NCBI GenBank assembly: GCA_029266615.1
Contig: JAQSWN010000041.1
Span: 1 to 37,276 of the forward strand
Reading direction: 5' to 3'
Length of the DNA stretch: 37,276 nt
From: Polyangiaceae bacterium
GTDB taxonomy: Bacteria; Myxococcota_A; Polyangia; Polyangiales; Polyangiaceae
This document shows positions 1 to 7,809 of this stretch, in pieces. Each line of letters starts with the position of its first letter. Positions within the stretch are counted from its first letter, which is position 1. The position numbers and the translations under genes were made by a program. The notes beneath the pieces were generated by a model, which was not told the origin of the DNA, searched no databases, and was given only the letters and a program-made list of their open reading frames with translations.

Positions 1-774
1 GGCCAAGTCCATGTTGTCCCCGCCGAGCAGGATGTGGTCGCCCACCGCCACGCGCTGCAAGGCGAGCGCGCCGTCCTGCTCCACCGCGTCGATCAGCGAA
101 AAGTCCGTGGTGCCGCCGCCGATGTCGATGACGAGCACGCGATCGCCAGCGTGCAGGTGAGTGCGCCAAGCGTCTCCGTTCTGCTCGATCCACGCGTACA
201 GCGCCGCTTGGGGCTCTTCCAGCAGCGTCACTTGCTCGAGGCCGGCCGCGAGCGCTGCCTCGACCGTCAAATCACGCGCGCCCGCATCGAACGACGCCGG
301 CACCGTTAGCACGACCTCTTGTTCGGCCAAGTCACCGCCGTCGGGCCGCGCCGCGCGGAACGCCTCGTTCAAGTGATCCAGCAATCGGAACGACGCTTCG
401 ACGGGCGAAATCTTCTCCACGTCCGTCGGCGCCCCCAAGGGTAGGTTGCCAGCTCGCCGATCCACGCCACCGTACGAGAGCCAGCTTTTAGCGCTCGAGA
501 TCACCCGCTGCGGCGCTTCGGCCGCCCTCGCGCGCGCTAGCTCTCCGGCGGCAAAGCGGCGTTCGCTGTCCCACGGCAACGCCAGCGGAGGCTCACTCTC
601 GTGCGCGAAATAGAGAAAGCTAGGCAAAAGCGGGCGGCCCGCGGCTTCGCCCGCCGCTACCAGTTGCTCGATGCCCAGCACCTCCACCCGCGAGTCTTCT
701 TGCTCGAGTGACGCCAGCGCGAGCGCGCAGTGCGTCGTCCCCAGGTCGATTCCGACGACGAGCTTCTCGGTCAT
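1..774 (-). CDS. Hsp70-like (DnaK/YegD-type) ATPase, 3' end outside window
   Basis: This is the N-terminal 258 codons of an Hsp70-family ATPase; the rest lies beyond the left edge. The start reads MTEKLVVGIDLGTTHCALA, the actin-fold phosphate-1 loop. Around residue 200 comes VLVIDIGGGTTDFSLI, the phosphate-2 loop, and the last visible residues (GDHILLGGDNMDLA) match the Hsp70 segment after it. The family couples ATP hydrolysis to client binding in the cytoplasm. Divergent members like this one often lack a standard substrate-binding domain, but that part is not visible here. The ATG overlaps the stop of the upstream DUF2760 gene as ATGA, so the two are probably translationally coupled. No dnaJ or grpE is adjacent, which argues against it being the main DnaK. 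The family assignment is firm; the client is unknown. Confidence 0.9.
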   Translation of the reverse strand, partial: MTEKLVVGIDLGTTHCALALASLEQEDSRVEVLGIEQLVAAGEAAGRPLLPSFLYFAHESEPPLALPWDSERRFAAGELARARAAEAPQRVISSAKSWLSYGGVDRRAGNLPLGAPTDVEKISPVEASFRLLDHLNEAFRAARPDGGDLAEQEVVLTVPASFDAGARDLTVEAALAAGLEQVTLLEEPQAALYAWIEQNGDAWRTHLHAGDRVLVIDIGGGTTDFSLIDAVEQDGALALQRVAVGDHILLGGDNMDLA

Positions 775-1328
775 GACAGCTCCAGCTCCGCTTGCGCGAG
801 GATCTTCGGGTCGTGCGCGCCGACGAGCTTCGGCAACTTCAGCTCGGTAGCCTTCCAGCCGCGGTGGCGGAGCACGCCGCGGAACGGCGCGGAGCCAGCC
901 ACGTTGCCGACCAACTTCACCTCCGCGCTCGGTTGGGGAAGGCTCACCCGCGCACCCTCCGCCTCGCTGCGCACCGCGACGACGCGCGCATGGGTGTGCA
1001 GCGCTTTGCGGCAGCCTTCGTGTACGAGCCGCGCGGCGGCGCCCACGTCTTGGTCACTGAAAGTCGTCACGTCTTGCTGAATGAAGTCGACGAAGCGACC
1101 TTCGCGTTGCAGCAATGCGAGCAGCTGGAGCGCACCGTCCTCCGCCGAGGACTCCGGCTGTGGCGGCGCGGCCGCCATGGGGGGCGGCTCCGACAGCGCT
1201 TCCGGCTCGGAGCCGACTTCGGCCAGCGCCGCCACGCGTGCTGCATAGCGTCCGTCGAACAAGATCCGAAAAGCCGCAACCCAGAACAGCCACAGGCGGC
1301 TCGGCAGCGACAAGCTGGTCTCCGTCAT
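771..1328 (-). CDS. DUF2760 domain protein
   Basis: This is a 185-residue protein recognised as DUF2760, a family that commonly sits directly upstream of an Hsp70-like gene in deltaproteobacteria, as it does here. The N-terminus (MTETSLSLPSRLWLFWVAAF) begins with a hydrophobic/aromatic stretch that could associate with membrane. A low-complexity Pro/Ala/Glu linker follows at about residues 35-60, then a folded alpha/beta C-terminal part ending ILAQAELELS. The stop overlaps the ATG of the Hsp70 gene as ATGA. I chose the ATG at 1328 because the reading frame upstream of it has no family similarity and is low-quality sequence. Its function is unknown; a role as partner or adaptor of the adjacent ATPase is inferred from conserved gene order only. 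Confidence 0.8.
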   Translation of the reverse strand: MTETSLSLPSRLWLFWVAAFRILFDGRYAARVAALAEVGSEPEALSEPPPMAAAPPQPESSAEDGALQLLALLQREGRFVDFIQQDVTTFSDQDVGAAARLVHEGCRKALHTHARVVAVRSEAEGARVSLPQPSAEVKLVGNVAGSAPFRGVLRHRGWKATELKLPKLVGAHDPKILAQAELELS

Positions 1329-1426
1329 TTGCGGGCGCAGCATACGATCGGAAGGTCGAACCACAATCCCCGCGCCTCGGGGCGGTTTGGTCCCACGACC
1401 GGTGCCGCATTCACCGCAGAAAATGG

Positions 1427-1642
1427 CTATCGACGTCGTAGGAGCAGGTTCACCAGGACCGTGAGCACCACGCTCACCACGATGCAGGTCACGATCGGAA
1501 AGCTGAACGTGAAGCTCTTGCGCTCCACGACGATGTCCCCTGGCAACCTCCCCAGCCCGAGCTTGCCGCCCAGCACGAGCGCCACGCCCAGGACGGCGAG
1601 CAGCACGCCAACCACGATGAGGACGCGACCTAACTGGCTCAC
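1427..1642 (-). CDS. DUF2905 small membrane protein
   Basis: This is a 71-residue two-helix membrane peptide. The pattern is characteristic of DUF2905: an N-terminal transmembrane helix (GRVLIVVGVLLAVLGVALVL), the conserved loop GLGRLPGDIVVERKSFTFSF, then a second helix (about residues 50-67) and a short basic tail LLRRR. The length is typical for the family. The start is GTG. It lies about 100 bases upstream of the DUF2760 gene in the same direction, so cotranscription is possible. No biochemical function is established for this family. Confidence 0.85.
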   Translation of the reverse strand: MSQLGRVLIVVGVLLAVLGVALVLGGKLGLGRLPGDIVVERKSFTFSFPIVTCIVVSVVLTVLVNLLLRRR

Positions 1643-1778
1643 GCGCCCAGCTTACCCGCGCGGCCACGGCGGCGCTCATAAAGTGCGACATAGTCCGACA
1701 CTGGCCACCGAGCGACGGCTTCGCCGGCCGCGGTTCGGCTTGCCAAGTAACCCTCCAGTCTTGAGCTATGCTCAGGGC

Positions 1779-2990
1779 ATGAAGCTTGCGTTGGCTCGGC
1801 TCCTTTGCGTCTCGTTCGCGGCCTCTACGGCCCTCGTGCTGGCCTCCGGCTGTGGTGGCAGTGACTCCTCCGACAACGGAGATGGCCAAAGCGGAAGCGG
1901 CCAGGGCGCGGACGGTCAGGGCGCATCGTCGAGCGGGGGCACGCCGAACATCGGTGGGTCACTGCAGCTCGGTGACGGTGGCACCGGCGCAAGCGTGAAT
2001 GGGGGCGGGAGCTCCAATGTTGGGGGCGGTTCCTGCTCGGCGGATTTTGCCGCCACAGAGCTGCGTCCAGTGCGCCTTGCGTTCGCGTTCGACGTCTCCG
2101 GCAGCATGGGCAAGCAGGACGAGCCCTGGCACGACCCGGAATTGAAGTGGCGCCCAGTGGTGGCGGCGACGCGAGCCTTTTTCGAGGATCCCGCCTCGAC
2201 CGGGGTCAGTGCTTCGCTCAGCTTCTTCCCCGCCGAAGACGACAAGTGCGACGCGGCGACGTACGCCGAGCCGGACGTGCCCATGACCGAGCTGCCGTCG
2301 GAAGCGTTCGGAGACGCCATCGCCGCCATCGATCCGGACAACGGAGCAGACTGGCGCGGCGGCACGCCGACGCTTGCGGTCGTGCAGGGCAATACGGAGT
2401 ATCTGCTCGCGCAGATCGAAGCCACGAAGGACGCCGCCCACGCGCTCGTGCTGGTGACGGACGGGTACCCTCAGAGCTGCAGTGACGCAGAGGACTCCAT
2501 CGCTGCGGTCGAGGCCGCCATTCAGGAAGCGGCGGCGCAGTTTCCGACCTACGTGATCGGCGTGCGCAACCCCGAGGGCAAGGGCGGGCCCGACACCGTC
2601 TCGGATCTGGACGTGCTCGCGGTGGCGGGAGGAACGGACGCGGCCATTTTCATCGACACCGGGGATCCCGACCAAACCGCGGCGGATCTGAATGAAGCGA
2701 TCGATCGCATCCGGGAGAGCGCCATCACCTGCGACGCTTCGATTCCGCCGGCGCCCGCGGGCTCCACCTTCGACGCGGAGAAGGTAAACGTGTCGGCGGA
2801 GCTCGGCGGCGACGCTTCTCAGCTCACCTACGACCCCGCCTGCGAAGGCGAGCTCGGGTGGCGCTTCGACGACGAGAAGAATCCGAAAAGCATCGTGCTC
2901 TGCCCCAGCACTTGCGACGCCGTGCAGGGTGACACCACGGCGAAGCTCAACGTAGAATTTGGCTGCGTGAGGCGCGACGTTGTCAAGTGA
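1779..2990 (+). CDS. VWA-domain lipoprotein
   Basis: This is a 403-residue secreted lipoprotein. A type II signal peptide ends at a lipobox (LASG then Cys25). Residues 26 to about 85 are a Gly/Ser/Asn-rich linker. A von Willebrand factor A domain follows, starting LAFAFDVSGSMG with the MIDAS motif DxSxS at Asp105; the other metal-site elements are visible as GGTPT and LVTDG. Several Cys residues in the C-terminal part (CDAS, DPACEG, CPSTCDA) suggest disulphides and a small extra domain. VWA domains bind divalent metal and usually mediate protein-protein contact or surface adhesion. The protein is predicted to be anchored in the envelope or exposed at the surface. It converges on the next lipoprotein gene with only 12 bases between them. 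The ligand is unknown. Confidence 0.88.
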   Translation: MKLALARLLCVSFAASTALVLASGCGGSDSSDNGDGQSGSGQGADGQGASSSGGTPNIGGSLQLGDGGTGASVNGGGSSNVGGGSCSADFAATELRPVRLAFAFDVSGSMGKQDEPWHDPELKWRPVVAATRAFFEDPASTGVSASLSFFPAEDDKCDAATYAEPDVPMTELPSEAFGDAIAAIDPDNGADWRGGTPTLAVVQGNTEYLLAQIEATKDAAHALVLVTDGYPQSCSDAEDSIAAVEAAIQEAAAQFPTYVIGVRNPEGKGGPDTVSDLDVLAVAGGTDAAIFIDTGDPDQTAADLNEAIDRIRESAITCDASIPPAPAGSTFDAEKVNVSAELGGDASQLTYDPACEGELGWRFDDEKNPKSIVLCPSTCDAVQGDTTAKLNVEFGCVRRDVVK

Positions 2991-3002
2991 GGGCGGCCTA
3001 CC

Positions 3003-3587
3003 TCAAAGGCACGCCCAGCTGCCGTTGTAACAAGCGCAGCCGCTGAACGCGCCCTCGCCGTAAGGGCAGAAGCCGACGCTGGCGCCGCACGCGGTGCCGC
3101 TCGTCGGCTTCGAGGCGGGGCAGTCGACATCGCCGATGGGGCCGGTGCCGCCTGCTCCGCCACCCCCCAACGCGCTCATGCACGCCCACTTGCTCATGTT
3201 GCAGTAGCAAACTTCCGTGCCCTTCACGCACGGCACGGCGTCTGCCCCACAGGCCGAGCCAACCTCTGGTGGCGTCTCGCAGGCGAAGTCCGAAGGGTCG
3301 AACCCCTCGCCGCCCATGTTGAAGCCGCCGGTGCCGGGCGAACCCCCGACGTTCCGCCCGCCTGCCGCAGTTCCAGCGCTACTGGTCCCGCCGCCCGCAC
3401 GGGAGCCACCGCTGGCGGTGCCGCCGCTTGCGCTGCCACCGCTGGTGCTGCCGGCGCTCGCGCCCGCGGAACCAGCTTTTCCAGCGGCGCCCTCATTTCC
3501 GCCGTCGTTGCTCGAGCCGCCGCAAGCCGCGACGACCGACACACCACCGACGAACGCCCAGCCCAGCAATCCCATTTGGACCTTCAT
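3003..3587 (-). CDS. Cys-rich lipoprotein with Gly/Ser/Ala linker
   Basis: This is a 194-residue predicted lipoprotein. The signal peptide ends VSVVAAC with Cys at about residue 22. A roughly 75-residue linker built from Gly, Ser, Ala and Thr follows (segments such as SGGSASGGTASGG). The C-terminal half has two similar Cys-rich units: one around ETPPEVGSACGADAVPC to CYCNMSKWACM, the other around CPASKPTSGTACGASVGFC to CACYNGSWACL. The spacing GSACGA...CYC...WAC is repeated, which indicates an internal duplication with conserved disulphides. The linker style matches the VWA and fibro-slime lipoproteins in this window. No enzyme signature is visible. It is likely a surface protein of the kind abundant in Polyangiales. 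Confidence 0.82.
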   Translation of the reverse strand: MKVQMGLLGWAFVGGVSVVAACGGSSNDGGNEGAAGKAGSAGASAGSTSGGSASGGTASGGSRAGGGTSSAGTAAGGRNVGGSPGTGGFNMGGEGFDPSDFACETPPEVGSACGADAVPCVKGTEVCYCNMSKWACMSALGGGGAGGTGPIGDVDCPASKPTSGTACGASVGFCPYGEGAFSGCACYNGSWACL

Positions 3588-3717
3588 GGCGCCCGGGAGG
3601 ATAGCAGCTTTTGGCTCCGCGGCGCGACCGTGGAGACGGTGTGCGTGCGCTGAAATGTTGCAGGCGAGCGAGCCGGCCGGAGGGTTAAGGCGCGTCCGGT
3701 CCTGCCGTTGAAAAGCG

Positions 3718-4155
3718 GTGGACCTCGCACCCGGGGACTCGCTCCGTTTCGACATGGTCGACCAAGTGCTGCTGGTCGTGCATGCGAACATGCCGCCGAG
3801 CGAGCGCGATTGGGCGCGCCTCATTACCGTCCGCGACGCCAATCGTCACCGGCTCCGCGCAACCCTGGTCGTGGCGCCGCCGCGAGCGAAACTAGATGCG
3901 TCGCAGCGCTCGGACGTGGCGACGTTCATGCGATCGACCGGCGGCGGCATCGCGGTGATAACCGACTCCGCCTTGGTGCGCGGCGTGGCGCTGGCTTTGA
4001 GCCTGCTAGGATTGAAAGTCCGGGCATATGCTCCGCGTGAGATCACGGTTGCGCTGGATTTTTGCGGTGTTCTCGCGTCGCGTCGCGACGACATGTGCCG
4101 GCGTATCGAAGCGCTCCAAGCGCAATTGAGTGGCATGACCAAAGGCGCGGCCTAG
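3718..4155 (+). CDS. SpoIIAA/STAS-like hypothetical protein
   Basis: This is a 145-residue soluble protein. Its pattern resembles a group of small myxobacterial proteins with an alpha/beta STAS-like (SpoIIAA-like) fold: a first strand VDQVLLVVHANMPPSERDW, a middle strand LRATLVVAPPRAKLDASQR, then IAVITDSALVRGVALALSL and VRAYAPREITVAL near the end. The TDSALVRG stretch is the most typical part. No catalytic motif is visible. The start is uncertain: GTG at 3718 is preceded by GAAAAGCG, but the ATG at 3754 would still keep the whole core. It runs divergently from the preceding lipoprotein gene. A role in regulation by protein-protein contact is a guess from the fold only. Confidence 0.65.
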   Translation: MDLAPGDSLRFDMVDQVLLVVHANMPPSERDWARLITVRDANRHRLRATLVVAPPRAKLDASQRSDVATFMRSTGGGIAVITDSALVRGVALALSLLGLKVRAYAPREITVALDFCGVLASRRDDMCRRIEALQAQLSGMTKGAA

Positions 4156-4433
4156 TCCTCGGCGAGGCCCCGACCCTGGCCAAAAAAGCAGCTGTCACTT
4201 CGCCGTCTGCGCCATAGGAGCAAAATTGCGGGAAGCGAAGACCTAGCCGCCACCATGGCTGAGCGTGCCGGCAGACGGAGACCTGCGGCCCGAGACCAAC
4301 ACCAAGACCGACAAGCCTGACCGGCCGAGCCTACACCGAACGGCATGGTTCTGATTTGCGGAGAGTATGCTACATGGTTCCTCTTGACCTTCGCGCGCTT
4401 GGCGTAGGCCGTAACCCTGGGTGAGCACGAGCC

Positions 4434-5057
4434 ATGTCGATGGAGTCCACGAGCCCCTCGTCGTTCCGCCAATCCCGTGCGGTCGAGCTGCTCGCGCCCT
4501 ACTGCGACATCGCGGATCGCTTGGAGGCGGTGCCTCCGTCTGCGCGCGTGAGAGGGCTCTACCTAAAGTCGTTGGAAAACGTCGTGCAGCGCGCGGGCAA
4601 AGCAGAGCTTTACCAGCGCCACTTCGCGAGCGAGCGCTGGTCACCCGTACGTATGTATCCCCTGCGGGACTATATGACCCGCTTGGCGATGGCGGGAGCA
4701 TCACTAAAAGGGGTGGAGCACGTGCACGCCGGCATGCACGATGTGTGGCGCACCAACGCCACCACCTTCGCGACCAGTCTTCTCGGTCGCGCGATGCTTC
4801 GTCTCCTCTCGAACGATCCGGTGCGGCTAACGGAGCAGGGTCTCGCGGCGAGGCGACAAACGTACCAATACGGTCACTGGAGTATCGTTCGTCACGGAAG
4901 CCATTCGATCGAGATGGTTTACCGAGAAGAATATATCTGGATCGAGTCGGCCATCGCCGGCGGCGCGGTTGGCGCTTTCGAAGCCTGCGGTATCCGGGCG
5001 CAAATCGAGACCAAGCTAATCAATCGCTTCGACGGTTCGACGCTGATAAGCTGGTGA
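4434..5057 (+). CDS. DUF2378 (TIGR02265) family protein
   Basis: This is a 207-residue protein of the DUF2378/TIGR02265 family, described as a paralogous family in Myxococcus and Stigmatella. Recognisable parts are PPSARVRGLYLKSLENVV near residues 35-52, the central YPLRDYMTRLAMAGASL and the C-terminal strands YQYGHWSIVRHGSHSIEMVY and the GGAVGAFEACGI segment. The family lacks an assigned biochemical activity. Some members are found beside or fused to signalling proteins. Here the stop lies nine bases before the start of a hybrid histidine kinase, so the two are almost certainly cotranscribed and the protein may act in that pathway. The start is the ATG at 4434; no strong ribosome binding site is obvious. 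Confidence 0.85.
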   Translation: MSMESTSPSSFRQSRAVELLAPYCDIADRLEAVPPSARVRGLYLKSLENVVQRAGKAELYQRHFASERWSPVRMYPLRDYMTRLAMAGASLKGVEHVHAGMHDVWRTNATTFATSLLGRAMLRLLSNDPVRLTEQGLAARRQTYQYGHWSIVRHGSHSIEMVYREEYIWIESAIAGGAVGAFEACGIRAQIETKLINRFDGSTLISW

Positions 5058-5066
5058 CGGACCCCC

Positions 5067-6725
5067 TTGGCCACCCAGCCCGCAGAGCGCACCGAGTCGC
5101 TAGCCGCTCGTGAAGAAGAGCCGCAAATTCCGCTCGTTATTTTGCTGCTCGTCCCGCACCAGGCGTGCGTGGAGCGAGTGCAGAGCACGCTTTCGGATCG
5201 ATTCGAGTCGGAGGACTTGCGGCTGGAGATCTCGGAAGGCTTGCCGGCGGACACGATCACGGCCGCCCGCCGCCGTTGGGGCGGCACGCCCATCGGGTTC
5301 ATCGCCGAGGACGAGGTCGGCGCTCTGGACGCGCTCACCGCTGGCGCGGACGAAGCCTTGGTCTGGCCTCCGCGCGACGAAGCCGCCATTCAAGGCTTCT
5401 TCGACCGCACCAAGCTTCGGGCCACGTTGCGTCGCGGTCAGGAGCGGCTGAACGCCTCCGTCGTTCACGCGGAGAAGCTCACCGCGCTCGGCACACTGGT
5501 GGCCGGCGTCGCGCACGAGATCAACAACCCGCTCACCGCCCTGCAGCTCGGCGTAGAAGCGTGCGCGAATTTGCTGCATCCGCTCGGCAACGTCGCGCAG
5601 GAGCTGCAGCTCTGGGCGTCGCGAGGTTGGGGCGCTTCGCCCGAGCAAATTCAATCACTCCACGAAATGGCCGAGAGCGGCGCGCCCGCCCACGAAGGCG
5701 CGCAGCTGCTCGGGGAGATGCTCGGCGCCGTGAGCTCAATCGCGAACATCGTTCGCGACCTCCGTATCTTCGCCCGCTCGGACTCGGGCCGGGAGGAAGC
5801 GCAGCTGCTCGACGCTAACGAGGTCATCGATCAGGCGCTTCGGCTCGCCGGGCGCGAGATCAACGTCGTGGCGCGCATCGAACGAGACTACTCGCGGGAT
5901 CTTCCGCGCATCCTCGTGCCCCACGGGCGGCTCACTCAGGTGCTGGTCAACGTGCTCGTCAACGCCGCGCAGGCGATCAGAGAGATCGAGCGGCCCGCGC
6001 ACCGCGTGCGAATCTCCACGCGCGCGGACGGCGAGTATGTCGCGATCTCCATTTCGGACAGCGGCCCCGGTATCCCGCCCAACACGCTGGATCACATCTT
6101 CGATCCGTTCTTCACCACCAAGCGCGCCGGTTACGGTACGGGTCTAGGTCTCAGCATCTCGCGCTCCATCATGTACGATTTGGGCGGGGACTTGATCGTG
6201 GAGAGCGTGCACGGCTCGGGGGCGACGTTCATCCTGCTCCTACCGATCCCGGACTATGCGAGCGTGCGGAGCGCATACATGCGGCAGCGTGGCAGCTCCG
6301 CGGTGCGGGCCCGTCCCGCGCCCAAGCGCACCGTGCTCATCGTGGACGACGACGAACGCGTGCTGTCCGCCTACGCGCGCGCTCTGGGTCGCGCGTGCGA
6401 CGTGCTCATGGCGAGCGACGGGCGCGAAGCGATCGACCTATTGAGCTCCGGCTCGAACCCAGACGCGATCGTCTCGGAGCTGGCTTTGCCGGAGGTGGAC
6501 GGCAAGGGGGTTCTGGAATGGCTCACGCGTGAACGTCCGGAGCTGGCCGACCGCGTAGTCTTCGTCTCCGCGGAGACGACTCAGCAGCAGTACGACGGCT
6601 TCGTCAGCAAGCTCAGCAACCGCGTCCTGACCAAGCCGGTCACGGCGGGGGCGCTGCTGTCCGCCTTGAACGAAGTGGCAGAGGGCGGGGCGAACAGCGG
6701 CACGCGCGCGCCGGTCGGGCCTTAA
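5067..6725 (+). CDS. Hybrid sensor histidine kinase with degenerate receiver
   Basis: This is a 552-residue cytoplasmic kinase with no membrane segment. Residues about 20-115 look like a degenerate receiver-type input domain. HisKA follows with the phospho-acceptor His150 in VAHEINNPLTALQ. The HATPase domain shows the N box (VLVNAAQAI), G1 (DSGPGIP), F box (FDPFFTTK) and G2 (GTGLGLSIS). The C-terminal receiver, from about residue 420, keeps the acidic pair (VDDDERV), a Ser in place of the usual Thr (FVSAE) and the conserved Lys (LTKPV). At the phospho-acceptor position, however, it reads DAIVSELALPEVDG, with Glu471 where Asp is expected. It should therefore not accept phosphate normally and may mimic a phosphorylated state. 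The start used is TTG at 5067, nine bases after the DUF2378 stop. It converges with the next gene with five bases between. Confidence 0.9.
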   Translation: MATQPAERTESLAAREEEPQIPLVILLLVPHQACVERVQSTLSDRFESEDLRLEISEGLPADTITAARRRWGGTPIGFIAEDEVGALDALTAGADEALVWPPRDEAAIQGFFDRTKLRATLRRGQERLNASVVHAEKLTALGTLVAGVAHEINNPLTALQLGVEACANLLHPLGNVAQELQLWASRGWGASPEQIQSLHEMAESGAPAHEGAQLLGEMLGAVSSIANIVRDLRIFARSDSGREEAQLLDANEVIDQALRLAGREINVVARIERDYSRDLPRILVPHGRLTQVLVNVLVNAAQAIREIERPAHRVRISTRADGEYVAISISDSGPGIPPNTLDHIFDPFFTTKRAGYGTGLGLSISRSIMYDLGGDLIVESVHGSGATFILLLPIPDYASVRSAYMRQRGSSAVRARPAPKRTVLIVDDDERVLSAYARALGRACDVLMASDGREAIDLLSSGSNPDAIVSELALPEVDGKGVLEWLTRERPELADRVVFVSAETTQQQYDGFVSKLSNRVLTKPVTAGALLSALNEVAEGGANSGTRAPVGP

Positions 6726-6730
6726 GCCCC

Positions 6731-7807
6731 TCACCAGCGAATGGCGGCGGCGGCTCGGGTAAAGCCGGCGCCTTGCGCGTACATTACCGCGAGCGCGCCG
6801 GCCTTCAGCAGGCCTCGCTCGCGCGCGGCCAGCAAGTTGGCGACCGCGCCCGCGCCGCCGAGGTGGGCGTAGCTCTCGTACGTATCGACGGCGATTTCCG
6901 GGCTCAGCCCCAGGCCCTCCGCGATCGCGCCCGGTACCCAGCGCCGTGGCTGCACGCTGGCGAGCGCCGCGATCTCTCGGACGTCGAAGCGGGCCCGCTC
7001 GGCCAGCTCGTGGACCGTGGTCGCGCCGACCTTTACCGTGTCCTGCATGAGCTGGCGCGTCGACGCTTGGTCGTGGCTGCCCATGAAGAAGGCTCCGCCC
7101 GCCTCCCACCACGGGGGGTCCGCGGCCGAGTCCTTGCTGCGGCACCACAAGACGGAGTCGTAATACTCGCCGTGCGTCACGCTGTGCGTTAGCAAGATGC
7201 CCGGCGTTTCGCTGGCCGTAACCAGCATGGCGGTGGCGCCGTCGCCGACACAAGGCGACGCCGGGTGCATCAAGGGGAAAGTGGGGCTCACGAGGTGCGA
7301 TTGCGTGAGCAGCACCGTGCGTGCGCGCCCGGACTCGATGAGCGCCGCCGCTAGCGTGAGCTGGGTGACGGGGCTGGCGCACGCCGTGTCGGTCGTCCCC
7401 GCCCACGCGCGCGTCGCGCCCAGCCGTTGGGCAACGCGACAAGCGTTGGAAGGCATCAAGCGATCCGGTACGAGCGCCCAGGAGAAGATCGCGTCCAGCT
7501 CCGCGCCGTCCACGCCGGCGTCGACCAGCGCCGCCTTCCCAGCGAGCGCCTCTGCCTCGGCGGAGCTAGCGCCTGCCTCCGCGATGCGGCGCTCCTTGCC
7601 GCCCAAGAACGGATCGCCCTCTTCCGCGGCGAGGTGACGCTTCACGATCGCTCGGTGCTGGTCCGGCTCACCCTCCGTGGGCACGTCGACCAGCGTGCGG
7701 TCGCCTTGGCGCCGCTTGCTCGCGAGGACGAATTCGGCTGGCCAGTCCTCGTTCCTGCGCACGCCTTCGGGCCGCCACTGCCCGAGCCCGGCGATCTTGG
7801 CGTGCAC
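6731..7807 (-). CDS. KAS III-like (FabH superfamily) acyltransferase, non-canonical triad
   Basis: This is a 358-residue thiolase-fold protein of the beta-ketoacyl-ACP synthase III group. The nucleophile is Cys143 in TTDTACASPVTQ, and the GDGATAMLV segment is typical of the fold. Where FabH has its HQAN motif the protein reads VQPRR (Val285), and where FabH has the Gly-Asn of the catalytic Asn it reads AH (His315). It is therefore unlikely to be housekeeping FabH and more likely an acyl-transferring or condensing enzyme of secondary metabolism. The GTG start at 7807 lies two bases after the stop of the ThDP-enzyme gene, so the two are coupled and probably act in one pathway. Family known; substrate not predictable from sequence alone. 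Confidence 0.82.
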   Translation of the reverse strand: MHAKIAGLGQWRPEGVRRNEDWPAEFVLASKRRQGDRTLVDVPTEGEPDQHRAIVKRHLAAEEGDPFLGGKERRIAEAGASSAEAEALAGKAALVDAGVDGAELDAIFSWALVPDRLMPSNACRVAQRLGATRAWAGTTDTACASPVTQLTLAAALIESGRARTVLLTQSHLVSPTFPLMHPASPCVGDGATAMLVTASETPGILLTHSVTHGEYYDSVLWCRSKDSAADPPWWEAGGAFFMGSHDQASTRQLMQDTVKVGATTVHELAERARFDVREIAALASVQPRRWVPGAIAEGLGLSPEIAVDTYESYAHLGGAGAVANLLAARERGLLKAGALAVMYAQGAGFTRAAAAIRW

Positions 7808-7809
7808 GC

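Noticed and set aside
792..1778. Long upstream extension of the VWA lipoprotein frame
   Set aside because: It runs antisense through DUF2760 and DUF2905, and the lipoprotein signal peptide starts at 1779.
1329..1889. N-terminal extension of the DUF2760 reading frame to 372 codons
   Set aside because: The added part is Arg-rich, overlaps the DUF2905 and VWA genes and lacks family similarity; the ATG at 1328 fits the known DUF2760 N-terminus.
2988..3005. TGAGG/CCTCA repeat between convergent lipoprotein stops as a terminator
   Set aside because: Only five base pairs, formed largely by the two stop codons; too weak to claim.
3360..3480. Repetitive Gly/Ser codons as a CRISPR-like or satellite repeat
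   Set aside because: The repeats are in-frame low-complexity coding (linker of a lipoprotein), with no regular spacer length.
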